Shown in pieces: positions 6,048 to 8,635 of a stretch of 8,635 nucleotides of DNA; positions within the stretch are counted from its first letter, which is position 1, and every line of letters begins with the position of its first letter. The position numbers and the translations under genes are program-made. The stretch lies in contig JAUXFK010000119.1 in assembly GCA_030623035.1 (NCBI GenBank), positions 1 through 8,635 of the forward strand, written 5' to 3'. The notes under the pieces were generated by a model, which did no database searches, was not told where the DNA came from, and was given only the letters and a program-made list of their open reading frames with translations. This DNA is from Deltaproteobacteria bacterium (GTDB taxonomy: Bacteria > Desulfobacterota > UBA8473).

Positions 6048-7994
6048 TCACCTCCCAACCTGACATTCATTTTGAATCAACTTAATAAACTCGTCTATTT
6101 TCATAGACGTTAGTTTTTCTCCATTACGCATTCTAGGTGAGATAATGTTTTCTTCTACCTCTTTATCGCCGATGATTAGCATATAGGGTATTTTTTGCAG
6201 CTGGGCCTCGCGTATTTTAAGACCCAGTTTTTCATTTCGAAAGTCCTTTTCTACCCTTATCTCATTGGAAATCAACTGATTATGGATTTCTTCGGCAAAG
6301 TCAATACTTCTATCAGTAACGGTTAGCAAAGAAGCCTGTATTGGGGCTAACCATGTTGGGAATGCACCTCCGTAATGCTCAATAAGAATCCCTATAAACC
6401 TTTCGATTGCCCCTAGAATAACGCGGTGCAACATGACAGGCCTTTTTTTATTACCATCACTGTCGATAAAAGTCAAATCGAACCTTTCTGGCAGGATGAA
6501 ATCGCATTGTATAGTAGCACATTGCCATTTTCTGTCAAGGGCATCTTTCAGTTTAACGTCGATCTTTGGACCATAAAATGCCCCATCGCCTTCATTGATA
6601 TCATAAGCTAAATCGTTTTTGTCCAGCACATGCTTTAGACTCCATATAGCTTTCTCCCAATCCTCATCCGAGCCGATCGATTTTTCCGGGCGTGTGCTAA
6701 GCTCCATTTCGAGTTCAAATCCAAATATGTTCATCACATCTTCTACAAAGTCTATAACTCCCTTTATCTCTTGCTCCAGTTGCTCTGGGGCGCAGAGTAT
6801 ATGCGCATCGTCCTGTGTGAATTCTCTCACTCTGAGAAGTCCGTGAAGTACTCCTGATTTTTCATGGCGATGAACAGTACCCAGTTCAAAGTACCGTTTA
6901 GGCAGATCTCTATAACTTCTGGTTTTAGATTTGTAAATTAGCATATGAGACAGACAGTTCATCGGTTTTATTCCGTATTTTTGCCCTTCTATCTCAGTGA
7001 AGTACATATTTTCACGATAGTTGTCAAAATGCCCTGATTTTTCCCATAGATCTAATTTTAACAGATGAGGGCCCCTCACTAACTGGTAGCCCCGTTTTAG
7101 ATGTTCCCTCTTTTCAAAATCCTCAAGGATTGTTCTCAGCATTGCCCCTTTGGGATGGTATATTATTAGGCCTGCACCTACATCCTCATGGATACTGAAA
7201 AGATCTAAACTCTTGCCCAACTTTCTATGGTCTTTTTGTTTCGCCTCTTCTAACCTTTGTAAATAGTCTTCGAGGCTCTTGGTGTCTTGAAAGGCTGTAC
7301 CATAGATTCGCTGTAACATCTTATTCTTTTCGTCTCCATGCCAATACGCCCCAGCAACGCCGGTCAACTTAAATGCATTTATTTTACCTGTAGAAGACAG
7401 GTGTGGACCGCGGCATAAGTCTGTAAAATCGCCTTGAAAATAAAGTGAAACCATATCCTCAGCAATTTCTTCAAGGAGTTCCACTTTATATGTCTCATCT
7501 TGCTCCTTAAATAAACGGATCGCTTCTTCTTTGGGCAGCTCCTTTCTTATGATCGGTATATCCTGGTCTATAATCTCCTGTATCTTTGATTCAATCCTTG
7601 TTAGATCTTTGGGGGTGAAGTTCTTTTCGTAATCAAAGTCGTAATAAAATCCGTTATCTATAGTAGGTCCTATGGTTACCTTTACACCTTTGTAAAGACT
7701 TTTTACTGCATGGGCCATACAATGGGATGCACTGTGCCTTATAATATCGAGTCCCTCTTTAGAATCTGGGGTAATAAAGACTAAATCTACATCTTCTTTT
7801 ATCGGATGGCTCATATCAACAAGCCGTCCGTTTATCTTGCCGGCGATATACTCTTTCCCAAAACGATCGTCGAAAACCTTAGCTATTTCAAAGAGTGTAG
7901 TTTCTTTCGAAAATATCCGAGTAGAGCCATCATAGAATCTTACGGTGATTTTCTTAGTGTTACCCACTTTATTTACGGAAACCTTTCTTTTCAT
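6048..7994 (-). CDS. thrS: Threonine--tRNA ligase
   Basis: This is a class II synthetase of 648 residues that charges tRNA-Thr. It has a TGS domain (about 15-75) and an editing domain with HSASH (H87, H91) and C194/H198 in CRGPH, the residues expected for hydrolysing Ser-tRNA-Thr. The catalytic domain (about 255-545) has HRHEKSG in motif 2 and the zinc ligands C347, H398 and H523; motif 3 is around residues 520-545. The C-terminal anticodon-binding domain covers about 548-648. All key residues are present and the length is normal. The start is uncertain: ATG codons in frame at 8015, 8009, 8006 and 7994 all lack a good Shine-Dalgarno sequence. I chose 7994 because the upstream ATGs lie in the loop or 3' arm of a leader hairpin and the added residues (MFMMPFL) do not look native. 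It is the first gene of the operon, and its stop lies in the infC Shine-Dalgarno. Confidence 0.94.
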   Translation of the reverse strand: MKRKVSVNKVGNTKKITVRFYDGSTRIFSKETTLFEIAKVFDDRFGKEYIAGKINGRLVDMSHPIKEDVDLVFITPDSKEGLDIIRHSASHCMAHAVKSLYKGVKVTIGPTIDNGFYYDFDYEKNFTPKDLTRIESKIQEIIDQDIPIIRKELPKEEAIRLFKEQDETYKVELLEEIAEDMVSLYFQGDFTDLCRGPHLSSTGKINAFKLTGVAGAYWHGDEKNKMLQRIYGTAFQDTKSLEDYLQRLEEAKQKDHRKLGKSLDLFSIHEDVGAGLIIYHPKGAMLRTILEDFEKREHLKRGYQLVRGPHLLKLDLWEKSGHFDNYRENMYFTEIEGQKYGIKPMNCLSHMLIYKSKTRSYRDLPKRYFELGTVHRHEKSGVLHGLLRVREFTQDDAHILCAPEQLEQEIKGVIDFVEDVMNIFGFELEMELSTRPEKSIGSDEDWEKAIWSLKHVLDKNDLAYDINEGDGAFYGPKIDVKLKDALDRKWQCATIQCDFILPERFDLTFIDSDGNKKRPVMLHRVILGAIERFIGILIEHYGGAFPTWLAPIQASLLTVTDRSIDFAEEIHNQLISNEIRVEKDFRNEKLGLKIREAQLQKIPYMLIIGDKEVEENIISPRMRNGEKLTSMKIDEFIKLIQNECQVGR

Positions 7995-8028
7995 TAAAAA
8001 AGGCATCATAAACATCAAAACACATCAT
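7969..8028 (-). CDS. Possible 19-codon upstream reading frame overlapping the thrS start
   Basis: ATG at 8028-8026 opens MMCFDVYDAFFNEKKGFRK and stops at TAA 7971-7969, inside thrS codons but in another frame. A short AAGG (8036-8033) lies 4 bases before the first ATG and 7 before the second. Translating ribosomes would open the hairpin at 8000-8036 and run across the thrS start. The frame has no Thr codons, so it is not a classical threonine attenuation peptide. It is too short to be sure it is translated, and no family is recognised. Confidence 0.2.
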   Translation of the reverse strand: MMCFDVYDAFFNEKKGFRK

Positions 8029-8054
8029 GATGCCTTAAATGGCTTATTATGATG
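7996..8054 (-). promoter_or_regulatory. Attenuator-like leader structure immediately before thrS
   Basis: On the thrS transcript, AAGGCATCAT (8036-8027) and ATGATGCCTT (8009-8000) form a perfect 10-bp stem with a 17-base loop, and the stem runs into six T residues (8001-7996) directly before ATG 7994. This has terminator form. An alternative fold uses the same middle segment: CATCAT (8054-8049) pairs with ATGATG (8028-8023), and GCC (8043-8041) with GGC (8034-8032). The two folds cannot coexist, which is the layout of an antiterminator/terminator switch. E. coli thrS is controlled by ThrRS binding its own leader; whether this element works in transcription, translation or both cannot be told from sequence. 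Confidence 0.45.
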
Positions 8055-8120
8055 AAAAAACTACCTGCATATTAAAAGGATAGACCTTCGGTTTCAAACT
8101 GCCGAATTCAACCGATCGAT

Positions 8121-8135
8121 ACGATTTATAATCGT
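8121..8135 (-). promoter_or_regulatory. Small hairpin in the thrS 5' leader
   Basis: ACGATT (8121-8126) and AATCGT (8130-8135) are a perfect inverted repeat around three bases, just after the predicted transcription start. It could stabilise the 5' end of the message or form part of a regulatory leader. A second region (about 8085-8117) can form TTCGG/CCGAA or TCGGTT/AACCGA, again mutually exclusive. No tRNA-Thr anticodon-arm mimic is clear enough to claim. Confidence 0.3.
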
Positions 8136-8149
8136 TTAATTATTAAAAT

Positions 8150-8158
8150 ATATTAGCA
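8150..8158 (-). promoter_or_regulatory. Extended -10 promoter of the thrS operon
   Basis: The minus strand reads TGCTAATAT (8158-8150), an extended -10 element (TG-N-TAATAT). No good -35 hexamer lies 16-18 bases upstream; that stretch is pyrimidine-rich (TTTTCT at the right distance), within an AT-rich block. Transcription would begin near 8143, giving a leader of about 150 bases before ATG 7994. It is the only credible promoter for the operon in the 230 bases upstream of thrS. Confidence 0.5.
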
Positions 8159-8260
8159 TAAATAAAGAAAAAAGAAAAGTGAAATATTAATACTTTATGT
8201 TTTTATTTAAGGGTTATTGAGTTTACTTGCCATCCTCACCCTATCCCCAATGCTGTTGCA

Positions 8261-8298
8261 AAAATCCCCCTAAGTCCCCCTTAAGAAAAGGGGGACTT
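8261..8298. repeat. REP-like C-rich/G-rich palindrome
   Basis: AAGTCCCCCTT (8272-8282) and AAGGGGGACTT (8288-8298) form a perfect 11-bp inverted repeat with a 5-base loop, preceded by a partial copy of the left arm (AATCCCCCTAAG, 8263-8274). Palindromes of the TCCCCCTT/AAGGGGGA type are found as dispersed intergenic repeats in many bacterial genomes. Only one unit is in this window, so its repetitive nature is inferred. There is no T tract on either side, so I do not call it a terminator. Confidence 0.55.
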
Positions 8299-8515
8299 CC
8301 AATAATTCACCCTTTAAAGAAGAAGGGATACGAAAGCTTCCTCAAACCATTTGCAATTTTTCGCTTTGCTCTATTTGAATCTTTAACGTAACTACTCAGG
8401 TTGTCAGGTTCAAGCCTGCCCTGGCGCTGTTTACCATGCATTCCCATCATTACTATGCTGGCAATATCCCAGGTGCTCTACAATGAGCCAGGGAAGCCAG
8501 GTCTGGGCCAGGGGT
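8299..8515. other. Non-coding or degraded stretch, GC-rich from about 8401
   Basis: No supported gene lies here. CCCTT (8310-8314) and AAGGG (8322-8326) form another small hairpin after the palindrome. From about 8401 the base composition rises to about 53% G+C, against about 26% in 8041-8220. Several frames stay open on both strands because GC-rich sequence has few stops: a 47-codon minus-strand frame with ATG at 8450 and stop at 8307-8309, and a + strand frame open from 8387 to the right edge. None has a Shine-Dalgarno sequence or a recognisable family. The stretch may be the remains of a transferred segment. Confidence 0.4.
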
Positions 8516-8635
8516 TCACAGTTCACGGTTGGGTGCATCCAGGGTGACATAGGGTTCACTCTGGACTTTCGTGTAAAACTGCCTGGTGTATCGCAAGAAC
8601 CGGATAAACTCCGCATTCGTCTCGGAATCGAACCC
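8516..8635 (-). CDS. C-terminal end of an unidentified protein (partial)
   Basis: The minus-strand frame entering from the right edge reads 39 codons, including TNAEFIRFLRYTRQFYTKVQ and SEPYVTLDAPNREL, and ends at TGA 8518-8516. Of the overlapping open frames here this is the most protein-like: it has an amphipathic aromatic/basic helix, a strand-like YVTLD, and mostly G or C in third codon positions in a GC-rich stretch. I do not recognise a family. The N-terminal part lies outside the window. No terminator follows the stop. It may equally be a decayed fragment or a chance frame. Confidence 0.3.
   Translation of the reverse strand, partial: GFDSETNAEFIRFLRYTRQFYTKVQSEPYVTLDAPNREL

Noticed and set aside
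8272..8298. Palindrome as a factor-independent terminator
   Set aside because: No T tract follows the stem on either strand, and no gene ends directly before it on the + strand.
8307..8450. 47-codon minus-strand frame beginning MMGMHGKQRQGRLEP
   Set aside because: There is no ribosome binding site, it ends in the low-complexity hairpin region, and no homologous family is recognised. It is mentioned only in the description of the stretch.
8431..8616. 61-codon minus-strand frame (begins MRSLSGSCDTPG)
   Set aside because: It overlaps the more protein-like frame 8516-8635, has no Shine-Dalgarno sequence, an odd Pro/Trp/Cys-rich composition and no family resemblance. It is probably a chance frame in GC-rich sequence.
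8387..8635. + strand frame open for 83 codons to the right edge
   Set aside because: The only ATG is at 8483, without a Shine-Dalgarno sequence; it is antisense to the frame with better codon character.
1..8635. CRISPR array, intact insertion sequence, toxin-antitoxin or defence genes
   Set aside because: No regularly spaced repeats, transposase motifs or terminal inverted repeats with target duplications were found; the central 7.4 kb is a housekeeping operon.

Overview
The window looks like a chromosomal segment of a deltaproteobacterium-like organism (Desulfobacterota and relatives). This rests on gene order and protein character: a minus-strand block reading thrS, infC, rpmI, rplT, pheS, pheT, ihfA, a small MerR-type regulator gene and tRNA-Pro, next to the start of an hdrA-type heterodisulfide reductase gene of the kind found in sulfate reducers, syntrophs and methanogens. 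The species cannot be named from the sequence alone.

Layout, left to right. Positions 1-83 hold, on the + strand, a piece of a fold-type-II PLP enzyme (threonine dehydratase type). At 83/84 it meets, head-on, the first 85 codons of an hdrA-like gene on the minus strand (84-338). That gene still has its ribosome binding site and a good sigma70-type promoter (376-404). A factor-independent terminator (431-473) closes the minus-strand operon just downstream of tRNA-Pro(GGG) (484-560). Positions 577-7994 are filled by the translation operon, with small gaps except for 137 bases before pheS and 80 bases before the MerR gene. Upstream of thrS is an AT-rich leader (about 26% G+C over 8041-8220) with an extended -10 promoter and mutually exclusive hairpins. 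From about 8260 to the right edge the sequence changes: a perfect 11-bp palindrome of the CCCCC/GGGGG type, then about 53% G+C sequence holding at most the end of one unidentified minus-strand protein.

The genes work together in protein synthesis: two aminoacyl-tRNA synthetases (Thr, and Phe alpha/beta), initiation factor IF3, ribosomal proteins bL35 and bL20, IHF-alpha, an uncharacterised MerR-type regulator and a proline tRNA. Most of the operon is ordinary. The points worth a second look are the gene-fragment junction at 83/84, the probable AUU start codon of infC, the attenuator-like leader of thrS, and the compositionally foreign right end. I see no CRISPR array, defence system, intact insertion sequence or rRNA.
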